Assembly (NCBI GenBank): GCA_905221605.1
Contig: CAJNDS010002745.1
Span: 438,501 to 502,500, forward strand
Length of the DNA stretch: 64,000 nt
From: Symbiodinium natans
Lineage: Eukaryota > Sar > Dinophyceae > Suessiales > Symbiodiniaceae
Direction of reading: 5' to 3'
Shown one piece after another: positions 37,230 to 48,400 of the stretch (its first letter is position 1; each line of letters opens with the position of its first letter). The position numbers and the translations under genes are program-made. Below the pieces are notes generated by a model. That model had not been told where the DNA came from. It did not search any database and saw only the letters and a list, made by a program, of their open reading frames with translations.

Positions 37230-38870
37230 TGGACCCTAAGCCGTTTAGGGTTTAGGGTTTAGGGTTTAGTTTTTTTTCCAAAGGTGTGGTGTGTGGGGTT
37301 GACCGGGGGCTTATGTACTGACTACTGCCACGTTTTTTTCGTGCGCCGCTCATCTAGGCCTCATCACCAAGCACATGATGACCTCATGGAGGATTTTCCG
37401 GGCAAAGTTTATAAGGATTTAGGCGTCCTTCGACTTGGGTTCAGTTTTCCTTTCGGGGTAGTACCCTGAATACAGGGCTCTGTATTTGTATAGCAGCCCC
37501 GCACGGTAAATTTAGAGAATCCTCCAGATGCAAACTACCATTCGTTGGTCAGCACGTTGCTCGTTCCCGGCACAAGAAAACACGCATGTCATTCCAGTGA
37601 TGATGTCCCAATGGTTTTCGGCTCATTCGGTGAGGTCTGTATGGTTACGGGATTCAAACGTGATGGTTCAAGGGTTTCGAGTTGGGGCTCTTTACTTTTG
37701 AGCACCCTAAACCCTAAACCCTAAAGCGACTAAACCCTAAACCCTAAACCCCAAAGCCTGCGCCCTAAACCTTAACCCAAGCCTGCGAGGCTGCCGCTGG
37801 CCCCGTCACTTGTGCAGGTGCAGCGGGCTTCCTGCCAAGAGAAATTTCAGCCTGTACCGCTTGGGTCTAAGGTTTAGGGTTTGGGGTTTAGGTTTTTGGG
37901 TTCAGGCGTCTGTAGTTGAGGGCGTTGGCATGGGTTTGTTAGGGGTTGAGGGTTCAGGGCCTAGTTAAAGGCAGCGTGAAAAAAAAAAACAGAGTTAAGC
38001 ACAGGCTGGCTGATCAGTAGGATATAACATTGGCAAAAATGGTCATGAGTTACTCCCTGCAAGGCTGTACCCCTAAAGGGTACCCTCAAAAACTGGAAGG
38101 TTCAGGGTTTAGGAAGAAGGGAGGGTTCAGGGTTTAGGGCTGTAACCCTATGCCCTAAAGCCTGACAAGCTCGAGGATGCTTCTTTGTTGGGAGAGCCAA
38201 GATTGGGAGCCTGTGGGTTTAGGGTTTAGGGCTTAGGGATGTTTAGGCTTTATGGTTGTTGTCCAGGGTTGTAGGAGTGTTGTAGGACTTGTGGTTTTAG
38301 GGTTCTCCCTGGCCACCTGACTCAAACGCATACGCGCTGGCCAAACATATCAGAGACTGTACGCACGACGCAAAGCAATTTCTAAGACACAGACGAAATC
38401 CTGCACTTGACCAGTATATACTGATACTCGCAGACAAGGAATCACAACACAGACACGAGCAGGTACAGTCACGCACACGTGCGACGAAAACGATACCAAC
38501 AAGATAAAACGTTCCAACCTAGCTAACGTACTGTAAACGCGGGCGTGCGCGCGACTTTGTGGCTGGCAGCGGCAAAGCACGTGGCAGGGACAGTATTTCT
38601 GAGTTTAGATCTTAGATGTTCGTGTTGTGCCTTTCAAAAAGGGTACTCTTCACATGAAAAAACGGGTTGCCACAAACCGGAAAAAACCTGACATATTCCC
38701 TCCCAAGGGTAGATTTGGGATTTCGTTGGTGTCGTCAAACCTCAACCCTAAACCCAGCAGTCTGGATTGGCTCTTCGATCTCCATGGCCTACGCTGCTTG
38801 CTCAGCCACCCGGCCGAAAAGTGATAGTGCTCAAAAACAGGGCAACATTTCGTTCCCCTTTAAACTCAAG
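37230..38870. other. Repeat-poor stretch with weak coding signals
   Basis: A plus-strand open frame at about 37570-37690 includes DDVPMVFGSFGEVCMVTG, faintly kinase-loop-like, with a possible GT donor inside; a minus exon candidate near 37785-37830 reads KPAAPAQVTGPAAASQ. Neither is firm. 38330-38620 shows no telomeric repeat and no clear exon. Confidence 0.3.
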
Positions 38871-38904
38871 TCTATGTTTATTTTGGTGTGGCAGAGCCAC
38901 CCGA

Positions 38905-39340
38905 AAAGTGGGAAAGTTTCAGGTTTTAGTGGGAAAGTTTCAGGTCTAAGTGGGAAAATGTCAGGTTTTCGTGGGAAAATGCCAGGTTTTAGTGGGAAAG
39001 TATCAGGTTGTAGTGGGGAAAGTTATGTCAGGTCAGGTTGAGGCCACAAAATGTGAGGATGTAGTTATCAATCAAAGGGTGGGAAAAGGTCAGGCTGCAC
39101 TGGGAAAATGTCAGGCTGTAGTGCTCCGAACCCAGGTTTGCACACCCGATGTCCGATTTGGACTGATGTCTGAAAGCACCCTCAATGTGATTTGTGCGAC
39201 GAGAAATTGCCTTCATGATGGCGATTATGTGTTTTTTCAGGTGCATTTGTCAGATTTTGTTGGGCTTTTGTCAGGTTTTGTTGGGTTTTTGTCAGGTTTT
39301 GTTGCGTTTTTGTCAGGTCTTGGTGGGGTTATGTTTGTAC
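38905..39340. repeat. Two blocks of a degenerate 21-bp repeat
   Basis: GTGGGAAAGTTTCAGGTTTT-like units (about five at 38907-39020, more at 39075-39125) and GTCAGGTTTTGTTGGGTTTT-like units (four at 39248-39330). As 21 is a multiple of three, all frames read as seven-residue repeats; the ORFs over it need not be genes. Confidence 0.75.
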
Positions 39341-39859
39341 ATACAAACACTTGAAGAGACCCGAAACAAAGAGTACATGGACGTAAATCCCTGATTAGAG
39401 AGTTGGGAATGCTCAGAGTTTCTCGGACCGAAACAGATGGAAAAATTAACTAATTTGCATTCAGGTGGAGGGCTTTGCAACAAGCGCTCGCCGATTTGTG
39501 CTTTCCCATGTTTGGGTGGGGTTTTTGCGCCAGAATGTGAAGAACATTTTCGGCTTCGGGTTCAGAATAGGCCGTGAGGTGTGAGCAATCTGAACAACTG
39601 AAGAATACAATCACCGTTTAGAGTAAATTGCTGCAAGCTCGTGGTTTGGATAGCAGACTTGCCTCTGGCCTCAAGATTCGAACAGCTAAGCTTTAAGCCT
39701 TTTGCGAGGTTTGCTGACCCCAGATTACAACTCAAAGCACTTCCCTCATCTAAACGCCTTGCAGCTGAAGGTAGCGCAAAAGCTGCAACGCGCTTTGTTA
39801 CCCTGGGAGTCCCCGGCCGCCATTTGCAAACATATCAAGTTCACTTTTTGAGTCCAAGC

Positions 39860-41879
39860 CTACACCCAGATGACCCTGGAAAAAGCCAAAGTTTGAGGCA
39901 CAAGGATTGGCAGACGTGCTGCAGTTACTGCTGCTAATGCTGCTGCCACCAGCTGACACCACATGTTCTGGCATCCTTCCTCCAATATTCCCCTAACAGT
40001 TTCTAAGGCTTCTGCATCACCTCCAAGACGCAGAAGGCGCCCTGACGTGACTGCTTTCACCGCCTGCACCAGGTTCACACGAAGTGATGACAGAGCCATC
40101 ATCCAAATTGCAGCAACAGCTGCACTTGTTGATTCTGCGGCGAGAACATACCTGCTAAGGGTCGCGCGGAGAGTCCGGAAGGCCATTATATGCAACTGGC
40201 CAAAAAAGATGGCTGTGGCACGAAAAGCTCGATTTCTATGAAATGGTCGGCTGGTGTATGTGCGGAAAAACATGGGCGGCACAAAAAATAACAAATCTCT
40301 GCGAATGAGCGCAGCCCGATCGCTGTAGAATGGCTGGCGCGCCCTCGCGCCTACTGAAACGATTCGAGCACTTGATGACTGCAACACGGCCTGCGGGACC
40401 TTTGTCAGGGCCGCAAGCAGGGCTGTTGTGGTATGTTTCTCGTGTGTTTTGAGTACGAGATGCTTGACCGTGGTAAACAGAATTGCATCAGGCTCGTCGT
40501 GCTCTTTTGAATCCCACTTGGCAGGCAGGCAATTTTGTATCTTTCGGCGAGGTGTGACAAAATGCTATCTTAGGGACAGAAAGAACGGCCAGAAGCAGTT
40601 TACAGAACATAGGAGCTGGCCACTTGGTTTGACCGAATGAACGAGTGAGAGAGCGAAGTGAGCCGTTCAATCTCATAAAGTTGGACAAGTCAAGTGTGAA
40701 TAGAGTTTACGGGGGGCCTTACAACGATAATACGAAAAATGGCCCCCACATTCATATTGCAACTGGGGTGTTCATTAGCAAACTTAAGGGGTAAAAGACC
40801 ACTAATCCTATAGACGAGTGAGTGAATTAAAGAACGAACCGGGGAAAAGAACACATGAACTCTTCAACTTACTACAGGCACCTTTCTACCCTACAGCACA
40901 CATGAAACATATACCAGCCTGAAGCCTCTTCAAGTAGAATGCCTCCCGACAGTGTGTCACGCACAAAACTTTCTCAATCCTTCTTCTCATCAAAAAGCAA
41001 CAGAAATTATGAGGTCGGAACATGCTTTGTCTCCACACCAATCTGTCACGTGCAAGACTTTCTCAATCCTTCTTCTCATTAAAAGAACAACAGAAATTAA
41101 TGAGGTCGGAACTTGCTCTGTCTCCAGACCAATCTGTCAGAAGTACGCTGAGACACTCACACGACGCATTCCACTCATTTGAATCAAGAACTTGTACGGC
41201 ATTGTGCGGCGTTGTACACAAACAAGACACAGTACACCAGCATGTTGACTAGACACACAACTACAAAGCGCCTGCGCAACAACCAATCTTCTGAGCCACT
41301 GACACGAGCGCAGCTTTGCTCCAAGACCCTTTCAAGAACAACTGCACGAGAGCCCCCAGCTCAATTCCAAGAACGCAATCCGTCTTGCCTTGGATGCGCA
41401 ACACCATCCACACCCTTCAGCACAACACACTTGAGAGTGCAAGGACGTCTCATGCTTCGCATCAATCGGCCTGCCCCAGCCAGCTTCAAACGGGCTCGAA
41501 TCGCTTGAGACACATGTTCGGACGCTCATCTCACACTGCCTCATGACAACAGAGCACTGCAGACTCCAATTACAAAGTAAGGAGGCAGCTGCTCTCGCAC
41601 TCCGACGTACCTGTCCAGTGCAAGAAAAGCGCATCACCGTGTGGAAAAAGCAGCAATGACATCTTGCACTGAGCATAACACGTGGCGGCGGTGGCCCTTC
41701 AAACGTCCACCCGCCTGGTAATTCATCAAAAGGTATACACGCCCCACTTACCAAAATACCGCAGCACTCACTCACCTAACAGGCTCTGAGGCGTGGACAG
41801 CCAAGAGAAAGAAGACCAGCAGAAGCACCAACATGGCGATGGCAAAATCAAAGATCGGAGGAAAGCTCTTGACGAACAT
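39860..41879 (-). CDS. Multi-exon gene for a protein with an N-terminal signal anchor; introns free of telomeric repeats
   Basis: First exon 41879-41776: an in-frame TAA stands just before the ATG, then MFVKSFPPIFDFAIAMLVLL continues hydrophobic (LVFFLLAVHASEPV) to a consensus donor TTAG|GTGAGT, phase 2; without splicing a TGA follows at once. A phase-compatible second exon is CTGAAG|G at about 41414 to about 41270 (MVLRIQGKTDCVLGIELGAL then VQLFLKGSWSKAALVSVAQK). The last exon, about 40567-39860, begins after GATAG|CAT and includes DSKEHDEPDAILFTTVKHLV and YSDRAALIRRDLLFFVPPMF, two hydrophobic helices and the stop TAG. I do not recognise the family. It is a membrane or secreted protein by its N-terminus. 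The region 38.3-42.2 kb has essentially no TTTAGGG, unlike both flanks. Confidence 0.55.
40953..41137. repeat. Two-copy direct repeat of about 90 bp within an intron
   Basis: GACTTTCTCAATCCTTCTTC ... GAGGTCGGAAC ... CCAATCTGTCA occurs twice in tandem with few differences. Lies between the second and last exon of the signal-anchor gene. Confidence 0.8.
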
Positions 41880-42229
41880 GAACGAGTCTTACACATGAAG
41901 CGTTTCTCTCTTTCCATCGTTTCTAACTAAGCACAAGTTAATGTAAACTTGTGTGCGTGCAAGTGCATGTAGCGATGCTCTGAAATATGAAGTGTATATA
42001 TGCGGTACGTCCCCGCGTGCTCGAGACACTTGGCACAAGACCCAAAAGGGGGAACTACGCATGCGAACCAACACAGCGCACGCAAGCCCGGCTTACACTG
42101 ACAAAATTGAAACACCGTTTTTGTCAGTGATGTTAACGTATGATCAAAAAACAAAAGCCAAGTTTTGCAGATCTGCGACCTAAACATCACCACAATGCAG
42201 TCATCAATGTAAATTCGACAGACTCTTGA

Positions 42230-42364
42230 GGGTTTAGGGTTAAGGGATCAGGGTTTATGGAAACTGCATAGGGTTTGGGTCCCGAATAATTTCGAGCGAA
42301 AATTTTGAGCGAAAGTTTTTTGTAAATATTGGGTTTTATGATGGGGGCGGGGCAGGGGCCGGGG

Positions 42365-42396
<32 letters not shown>

Positions 42397-42840
42397 GCGG
42401 GGTGGTGCGTGGGGAGAGGAACTGGGCGGCAAGGAGATTTGGGGAGGGAGAAATTGATTGGACCCCTAAGGTTTTCATTTTATGCTACATATTTTGAACT
42501 CTCGACAATTCAAATTTAGGAATTTTTCGAAATTGAAGTCAATGGATTTCATTTAAATTCTTATTATAATTTCCAGAAATTGTACAGGGCTTGGGTCCCA
42601 AAAAGTTTTGAGCGAAAGATTCGAGCGTTTTGGAACCTAATTTATGTTTTGGGTGCCTCCCGGCCCTGGCTGGCCTCGTGGGACTCTTTGGGTGGGAAGG
42701 CCCCAGACGTTTAAGTAAATTGAGCATTTGGCCTCCCGGGAGCTGTGGATGAAAGTACCTAACTCTGCTTGTCAGGTGTTTAGACAAATAACCTGGGAAA
42801 ATTCACAATGATACCACATACAATTTCTATTTATTGTCTC
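42230..42840. other. Poly-G-bearing spacer
   Basis: A poly-G run at 42366-42395 and a loosely repeated block (GGGTCCCGAATAATTTCGAG at 42277; GGGTCCCAAAAAGTTTTGAG at 42593) about 315 bp apart. No exon is visible. Confidence 0.5.
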
Positions 42841-43039
42841 TTGAGGATTTAGGGTTTAAGATTTAGGGTTTGGGGTTGAGGGTCTAAAGGAGCCTACACC
42901 CTAATCCCGAAATCACAGCTCCAACCCAACTTATAATCTGGAGGCGCCTACTTGTAAACCCTAAACCCTAAACCCTAAACCCTAAACCCTAAACCCTATA
43001 AACCCTAAGCCCTAAACCCTATAAACCCTAAACCCTAAG

Positions 43040-43125
43040 CCCCGATTGGCTGGGCTGCCCAGCTCCGCAGCCGGCTTCTCCTGGCGAGGAGGAAAGCTCC
43101 CTAGCGCACGTCCCCGAAACCTCGC
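43040..43125 (-). CDS. Exon candidate island
   Basis: After CTCGCCAG|GAG it reads EKPAAELGSPANR; a longer frame from AAAGTTCAG|CGC (REVSGTCARELSSSPGEAG) is also open. Flanked by opposed telomeric tracts. Confidence 0.3.
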
Positions 43126-43479
43126 GCTGAACTTTTGAAGGGTTTAGGGTTTGGGGTTTAGGGTTTAGGGATAGGGTTTAGGGGCTTAGGGTCTAGGGTT
43201 TAGGGTTGAGGGTTTAGGGTTTAAGTTTTAGGGTTTTGGGTTTTTCGAGCTTAGGGTTTAGGATTTGGGGTTTGGGGTTTAGGGTTTGGGGTTTGGGGTT
43301 GGGTTTAGAGCCCTCAGATTTACCACAAGGCACGACAGACCCGCCGCTTAGGGTTGAGGGTCCATGGGGTCTCGAGTTCCTCGGGCTGCGGGTCCCCTAG
43401 CAAGGCTCTAAACACCCAGGTCCTAAACCCGCTAAGAAGCCTAGAGCCCCTAACTAGGCATCCTAAGCCCTACAAACCG

Positions 43480-43552
43480 TAAACCCTAAACCCTAAACCC
43501 TAAACCCTAAACCCTAAACCCTAAACCCTAAACCCTAAACCCTAGACCCTAT
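43480..43552 (-). repeat. CCCTAAA array
   Basis: Ten units. Confidence 0.95.
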
Positions 43553-43794
43553 TCCGAGAGCTGGTGATAAGGAACTGAATAAGGCCCTGAAGCTCTCAGG
43601 TGCTATGAAAAGGTCTCCAACACGCGCCCAAAGGGCCTGAACACAAAGCTTGTTTGCCCTGAACCTGTTTAGGGCTTAGGCTTAACCCCTAAGCCCCACA
43701 CCGAAAACAAACCCCAAACCTCCTAAGCCCTGCAAGCCCTGCAAACCCCATGCGCCCGCTCAACCCTCTAAAGCCCATAAACTCTACAAATTCT

Positions 43795-43990
43795 ATAGAC
43801 CCTAAAACCCTAAAACCCTAAAACCCTAAAACCCTAAAACCCTAAAACCCTAAAAACCTACAACCTAGAACCCAAAAACCCTAAACCCCCAACCCTAAAC
43901 CCTCAACCCTAAAAATTCAACCCTAAACCCTCACCCCTCAAGCCTAAACCCTGAACCCTGAACCCTAAACCCTAAACCCTAGACCCAAAA
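43795..43990 (-). repeat. CCCTAAAA octamer array and degenerate units
   Basis: Seven consecutive CCCTAAAA octamers, then mixed CCCTAAA, CCCTCAA and CCCTGAA. Confidence 0.9.
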
Positions 43991-44039
43991 AACCGAACCC
44001 TTTTCAAACCCTAAAACCCCTTATAGGGAAAAATGTGAT

Positions 44040-44090
44040 CTAGGCCTTGGGCGCGATGGTCATGGCGTCATAACCTGCACCGGTAACCAG
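44040..44090 (-). CDS. Terminal exon of an unrecognised gene
   Basis: Acceptor CCCTAG|CTG in a telomere-like unit. 16 codons, LVTGAGYDAMTIAPKA, then TAG. An upstream exon of the same gene may be 46054-46006. Confidence 0.45.
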   Translation of the reverse strand: MVTGAGYDAMTIAPKA

Positions 44091-44259
44091 CTAGGGTTTA
44101 GGGTTTAGGGTTTAGGGTTTAGGGCTTAGGGCTTAGGGTTTAGGGTTTAGGGCTTCTTAGGGTTTAAGGGCTTTTAGGATTTAGGGTTTTTAGGCCTCAG
44201 GGTTTAAGCTGCACACACAAGGATTTGTTACGAAGGTTTGTTTAAGGGTTTATCAGCTG

Positions 44260-44358
44260 TACTTGGAAGCTCTTTTGGCTTAGTAAGTCCCTAAAGGCCC
44301 TATTATAATCCCCATAGCCCACTAACCCTACTCACTAAGTCAAAAGGGCTTCCAAGTA
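44260..44358. mobile_element. MITE-like element, family 2, copy 2
   Basis: TACTTGGAAGCTCTTTTGGC ... AAAAGGGCTTCCAAGTA, intact 99-bp copy flanked by TA on both sides. A CCCTAAA array starts within ten bases of its right end. Confidence 0.75.
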
Positions 44359-44365
44359 GGCCCTA

Positions 44366-44430
44366 AACCCTAAACCCTAAACCCTAAACCCTAAACCCTA
44401 AACCCTAAACCCTAAACCCTAAACCCTAAA
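44366..44430 (-). repeat. CCCTAAA array
   Basis: Nine units directly beside the family 2 element. Confidence 0.95.
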
Positions 44431-44577
44431 CTAACCCTGTAGGCCAAGGAGTTTGGGCCTGGGTCTTGGGAGCTTCTGGAAGACGCTGGTAAGGACTCGA
44501 GTTCCCCTCATTCTGAACTCTAGCCAACCCAGAGGCCCTAAACCACTCTTTCATATATAATATAAATGTTAATGACT

Positions 44578-45038
44578 TTGCGGGCAAGGTCCTATATTTA
44601 GCGGGCAAGGTCCTATATTTAGCGGGCAAGGTCATATATTTAGCGGGCAAGGTCATATATTTAGCGGGCAAGGTCATATATTTAGTGGGCAAGGTCCATT
44701 GGCTAAAAAATGACCTTGCCCACTAAATATATGACCTTGCCCGCTAAAGGGCGACCTTGCCCACTAAATATATGACCTTGCCCGCTAAATATATGACCTT
44801 GCCCGCTAAATATATGACCTTGCCCGCTAAATATATGACCTTGCCCGCTAAATATATGGCCCGGGCCAGGTCATATATTTAGCGGGCAAGGTCATATATT
44901 TAGCGGGCAAGGTCATATATTTAGCGGGCAAGGTCCTATATTTAGCGGGCAAGGTCCTATATTTAGCGGGCAAGGTCATATATTTAGCGGCAAGGTCATA
45001 TTTTAGCGGGCAAGGTCATATATTCAGTGGGCAAGGTC
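44578..45038. repeat. 21-bp repeat in three alternately oriented blocks
   Basis: The unit GCGGGCAAGGTCATATATTTA (21 bp) is tandem in plus orientation at 44578-44699 (about six), inverted at 44710-44857 (about seven), then plus again at 44868-45038 (about eight). The second junction is the 12-bp palindrome TGGCCCGGGCCA (44857-44868). It could fold into two very long hairpins. It ends in a 140-bp C-rich tract. The seven-residue protein repeats read across it are artefacts. Confidence 0.95.
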
Positions 45039-45176
45039 CCCCCCCCCCCCCACCCCCCACCCCCCCCCCCCCCCCCCCCCACCCCCCCCACCCACCCCCC
45101 CACCACCCCACCCCACCCCCCCCCCCCACCCCCCCCCCCCTCCCCCCACCCCCCCCACCCCCCCCGGCCCCCCTTT
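45039..45176. repeat. C-rich low-complexity tract
   Basis: Poly-C with CCCCCAC and CCCCT interruptions, like that at 10667-10783. Confidence 0.95.
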
Positions 45177-45179
45177 CCT

Positions 45180-45960
45180 GGAGCCCCTCAAAAGAGTCGA
45201 TTCAAGATGGCTTCAAAGAATAAGTTCCCGAATGACCGCGCCTGTTTTTGAGGCCCCTGAAGCCCCTCAAACGACTCAAGAACTCAAGATGGCTTCCAAA
45301 GAATAAGTTCCCGAATGGAAACATGTGGTTAACAAATCCATTCTGTTGACCACGTGCCTAGAGAAGAAGGAGGTTTGATATTTTTCCTAATGGTGTGGGA
45401 CCCAATGGGCGGGTGGGTATTCCCCTGTGGCCTTGAAAGCTGCTCAACTAATGAATGCTTGGACCAGAGATGCTGAACCCTAAACCCTAAACCCTAAACC
45501 CTAAACCCTAAACCCTAAACCCTAAACCCTAAGCCCTCCTTCCTTCAGAAATGATCGACACTCCAAGGACGAAGATGATGATGATGATGGCGCGAAGATG
45601 ATGATGATGGCTTGGGATGTTCCGCCTGATACTAGCAGTCCTTAGTAGGGATTCCAATAGGGAGTACTATAGTCCCATTAAGGACTGTTAGTATAAGGGG
45701 GAACATCCCAACCTCGAACCCTAAACCCCTGAACTGCCCTAAGCTCATTTTGTTTTACAACTCTTCGCCCGAAGCGCGGGCGACTGTTGACCAAAGGTTT
45801 TCGTGCTTAGGACATAGGGCTCTAGGGTTCAGAGCCGTGGGTACTGATACCACAACACCCAGAAAACCCTCCTGAACTCTACATGGTGAAGACTCTGAAC
45901 CCTTTACCCTAAACCGTAAACCCTAAACCTTAAACGCCTTAAACCCTAAACCCTAAACCC
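45180..45960. other. Spacer with duplicated block and telomeric array
   Basis: TCAAGATGGCTTCAAAGAAT and the following sequence occur twice (about 45202 and 45282). A CCCTAAA array at 45476-45534, a GATGAT run at 45575-45613, and a hairpin about 45620-45710 built on TTGGGATGTTCC. No exon is visible. Confidence 0.5.
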
Positions 45961-46005
45961 TAAACCCTAAGCTCTAAATCCTAAACCTCAGCCCCAGGGA
46001 GTTGC

Positions 46006-46054
46006 CTGAGTAGACCGTCACGGCGCCACCCGTCCGGATGGATTTGTTCGACGC
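46006..46054 (-). CDS. Exon candidate (minus)
   Basis: AAGCCAAG|GCG to TACTCAG|GCAACT (GC donor), ASNKSIRTGGAVTVYS. Clean coding signal, family not recognised. Confidence 0.5.
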
Positions 46055-46168
46055 CTTGGCTTGGGTGTTTCGTTCTTTGAGGGTTTAGGGTTTAGGGTTT
46101 AGGGCTCAGGGTTTGCTACATGGTGCCTTGAAGTTCTTTGGGGGGTTTAGGGTTTAGGGCTCAGGGCT

Positions 46169-46300
46169 TGTTACATGGTCCCTTAAACTTGGGGACCCCT
46201 TATCTACGTCCTTGCATACCCGATAAGAGCCAAGGGCCCACACATGTCGGAACCCCTTATCGTAGGCAAGGGACCATATTCAGGGACCTTATAACAACCC
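46169..46300. mobile_element. Hairpin element (GGTCCCTTA family)
   Basis: ATGGTCCCTTAAACTTGGGG and its inverted relatives GCAAGGGACCATATTCAGGG. Related pieces at 21548, 36290, 52103-52186 and 54848-54985. Confidence 0.5.
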
Positions 46301-46871
46301 TTGGATTAGTGCTTGGGGCTTGCGGTTACAAGTAGGGGCCCCTGAACTATAGGAACATCAAATAAGGAGTCATAACCTAAATGATGTGACTAAAAGACAA
46401 CCCACAATAAGAGCCTGTATAACCCTACCCTACATACCACTTGGGGGTGCGGCCCTACTTGCAGTGTTTAGGTTGTGTTGTGAAGGGTGCGTGGTTTCCT
46501 TTTACATGATCTTGCCTGCATTTGTGTACAATTTGGGTTTACTTAGGGTGCAGGATTAGCGTTGAGGATGTAGAGAGCCGATACAAGAGACCTTGACACA
46601 CCCATCATGCAGCCGAGAGTGTAGGGTCTGGCCTCCAGCCCTCTAGAATTCCAGGTATGGGCCTGCTTTGAGAAAGAAGGGTTAGGGTTTAGTGCTTTAG
46701 GGTTGTAGGGCTTGAAGTTATTTTCGAGTTTGGGGTTTTAGTGTGCATGGTGGACAACGGCTGAAGGGTCTTCACGTAAACGTGGCCTTGGCACGGTCCG
46801 ACCAAGTTCTGGCGCTGGCACACCAACCATTTCGGCGCGGTCGCACCACCTGCCGCACAGCGACTTCTCAA

Positions 46872-47057
46872 CTATATTTCGGCGAAGCTTTCCTTCTGAT
46901 GGTTTCGGCGCCATGGTGCCGTCGGCCCACTTGAGCCAGTGCTGCAGACCAGGGGCGGCCCAACAGCCTGCGGTGGCCGGGGATGAAGGTGCCACCAGAC
47001 AAAGACCCACACCATCACCATTGCGACGAGGACGAGGCCGACGCTAGGTGCAGGCGC
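46872..47057 (-). CDS. Exon candidate with transmembrane segment
   Basis: GCCTGAAG|GCG opens a 61-codon frame with SVGLVLVAMVMVWVFVWWHL, then proline-rich sequence, to a stop at 46872; a donor inside is likely but unclear. It lies in a 700-bp region without telomeric arrays. Confidence 0.35.
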   Translation of the reverse strand, partial: APAPSVGLVLVAMVMVWVFVWWHLHPRPPQAVGPPLVCSTGSSGPTAPWRRNHQKESFAEI

Positions 47058-47684
47058 CTTCAGGCTACTGGTTTACAAAATCCACGACAGGCTATAAAGG
47101 CCAGTCAAAGAATCACAGCCTTATGCTGAGGAGTTTGGACCTCGCGTGAAAACTAATTCCCCTTTACGGCCCTTATAACCCTGTTTCTAACTTGGAGAGG
47201 GGCCCCAACTGCAGTTCTAGACCCTAAGCCCTTAAACCCTCATACCAATTTACAACTTTGGGGCCCCTTGCTGACACGTAGGGTAGTAAGGTGGGCGATG
47301 GGGACTATACTTTGGTTTCAAGGGGATACAAAGTAGACTTGCTGAGTCAAAAGAGCTTCCGAGTAAAACCATGAAGTCGCAAACTTGTAAACTTAAAGCC
47401 CGTGAACCTTAAACCTGCAAACCCTAAACCCCAAACCCTGAATCCCTTAAACCCACAAGCCCTAAACCCTACCAAGCCCCAACACCCTGAAACACTACAA
47501 ACCCTCACCCAGAATCCCTTAAACCCTAAGCCCCCAGACCCTGAAACCCTACAAAACCAAACCCTTGAACCCTTTAAACCCTCAAACCAAACCCTGAACC
47601 CTAAACCCTATACCCTAAACCATCGCTAAACCCTAAACTCTATCCAGTGTACCCCCCCCAAAAGGGAATGAGTCTGGGTCCTAG

Positions 47685-48193
47685 TCAAGCTTGCACAGCC
47701 AAGGCCAGGACCAGCCCTTCCACACCCTTCTTCCGCTTCTTGGCCTCCGCAACAGGCTGCAAGTTAGCACAATGTGCAGAAGAGTAGTCCCTTGAGATGC
47801 TGAAGACTACACCCTAAACCCTGAACCCTAAACAGTCCCTAAACCCTAAACCCGAAACCCGACACCCAAAACCTAGTCGAGTACAAAAGGGAGCCCTGGA
47901 GGCTTCAACACTCTGAATGGTTCCTACTGGAATACTAGGAGCCCTCGTTTAGGGTTTAGGGTTTACCATGAAACCCTAAACCCCTAAGGCCCCCCAGGAA
48001 ACCCTAAACACCTGAAGCCTGAACCCCGAAAACCCTAACCGACAAAACCCTCAACCCCTCAAACCACTCAAGGCCCCCCAACCCCTAAACCCTAAACCCT
48101 AAACCCCCAACCCCCTAAACCCCCCAAACCCCTCTGCTGTTCTTTGGAGGCCTCCACTTTGGCTGGGCCCTTGGGCGGTGAACCCGGAGGAGC
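47685..48193 (-). CDS. 3' end of an Ala/Pro/Lys-rich protein gene
   Basis: Exon 48193-48143 (CCGCAG|GCT, 17 codons, APPGSPPKGPAKVEASK, GA donor AAA|GAACAG) joins in phase 0 to exon 47756-47685 (CTAACTTGCAG|CCT, PVAEAKKRKKGVEGLVLALA then VQA and TGA). The last acceptor has a consensus-like branch motif CTAAC. Possible upstream exons: about 48760-48690 (GAEAVKSEMEKKTQPQKP), 48975-48910, 49175-49135 (APEPDVSIKASTA) and 49583-49531 (LAVAEDGPAEALAP), similar in composition. The intron 48142-47757 carries CCCTAAA units. Function unknown. Confidence 0.5.
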
Positions 48194-48199
48194 CTGCGG

Positions 48200-48400
48200 C
48201 TACGAAGAGTTGGGGTTTAGGGTTTAGGGTTTAGGGTTTGGGGTTTAGGGTTTAGGGTTTGGGGTTTGGGGTCTGGGGTCTGGGGTTTGGGGTTTAGGGT
48301 TTAGGGTTTAGGGTTTAGGCTTTAGGGTTTGGGGTTTGGGGTTTGGGGTTTGGGGCTGAGGGTTTAGGGATTGGGGTTTAGGGTTTGGTGTTTGTTTAGG
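48200..48400 (+). repeat. Mixed TTTAGGG/TTTGGGG array
   Basis: About 25 units; several pure TTTGGGG blocks of four to five. Confidence 0.9.

Noticed and set aside
37570-37690. Protein kinase glycine-rich loop (GSFGEV) on the plus strand
   Set aside because: Isolated short match without the preceding GxG or any other kinase motif nearby.
44426-44692. ORF with AKYMTLP repeats
   Set aside because: Direct translation of the 21-bp satellite; no start context, splice sites or non-repeat domain.
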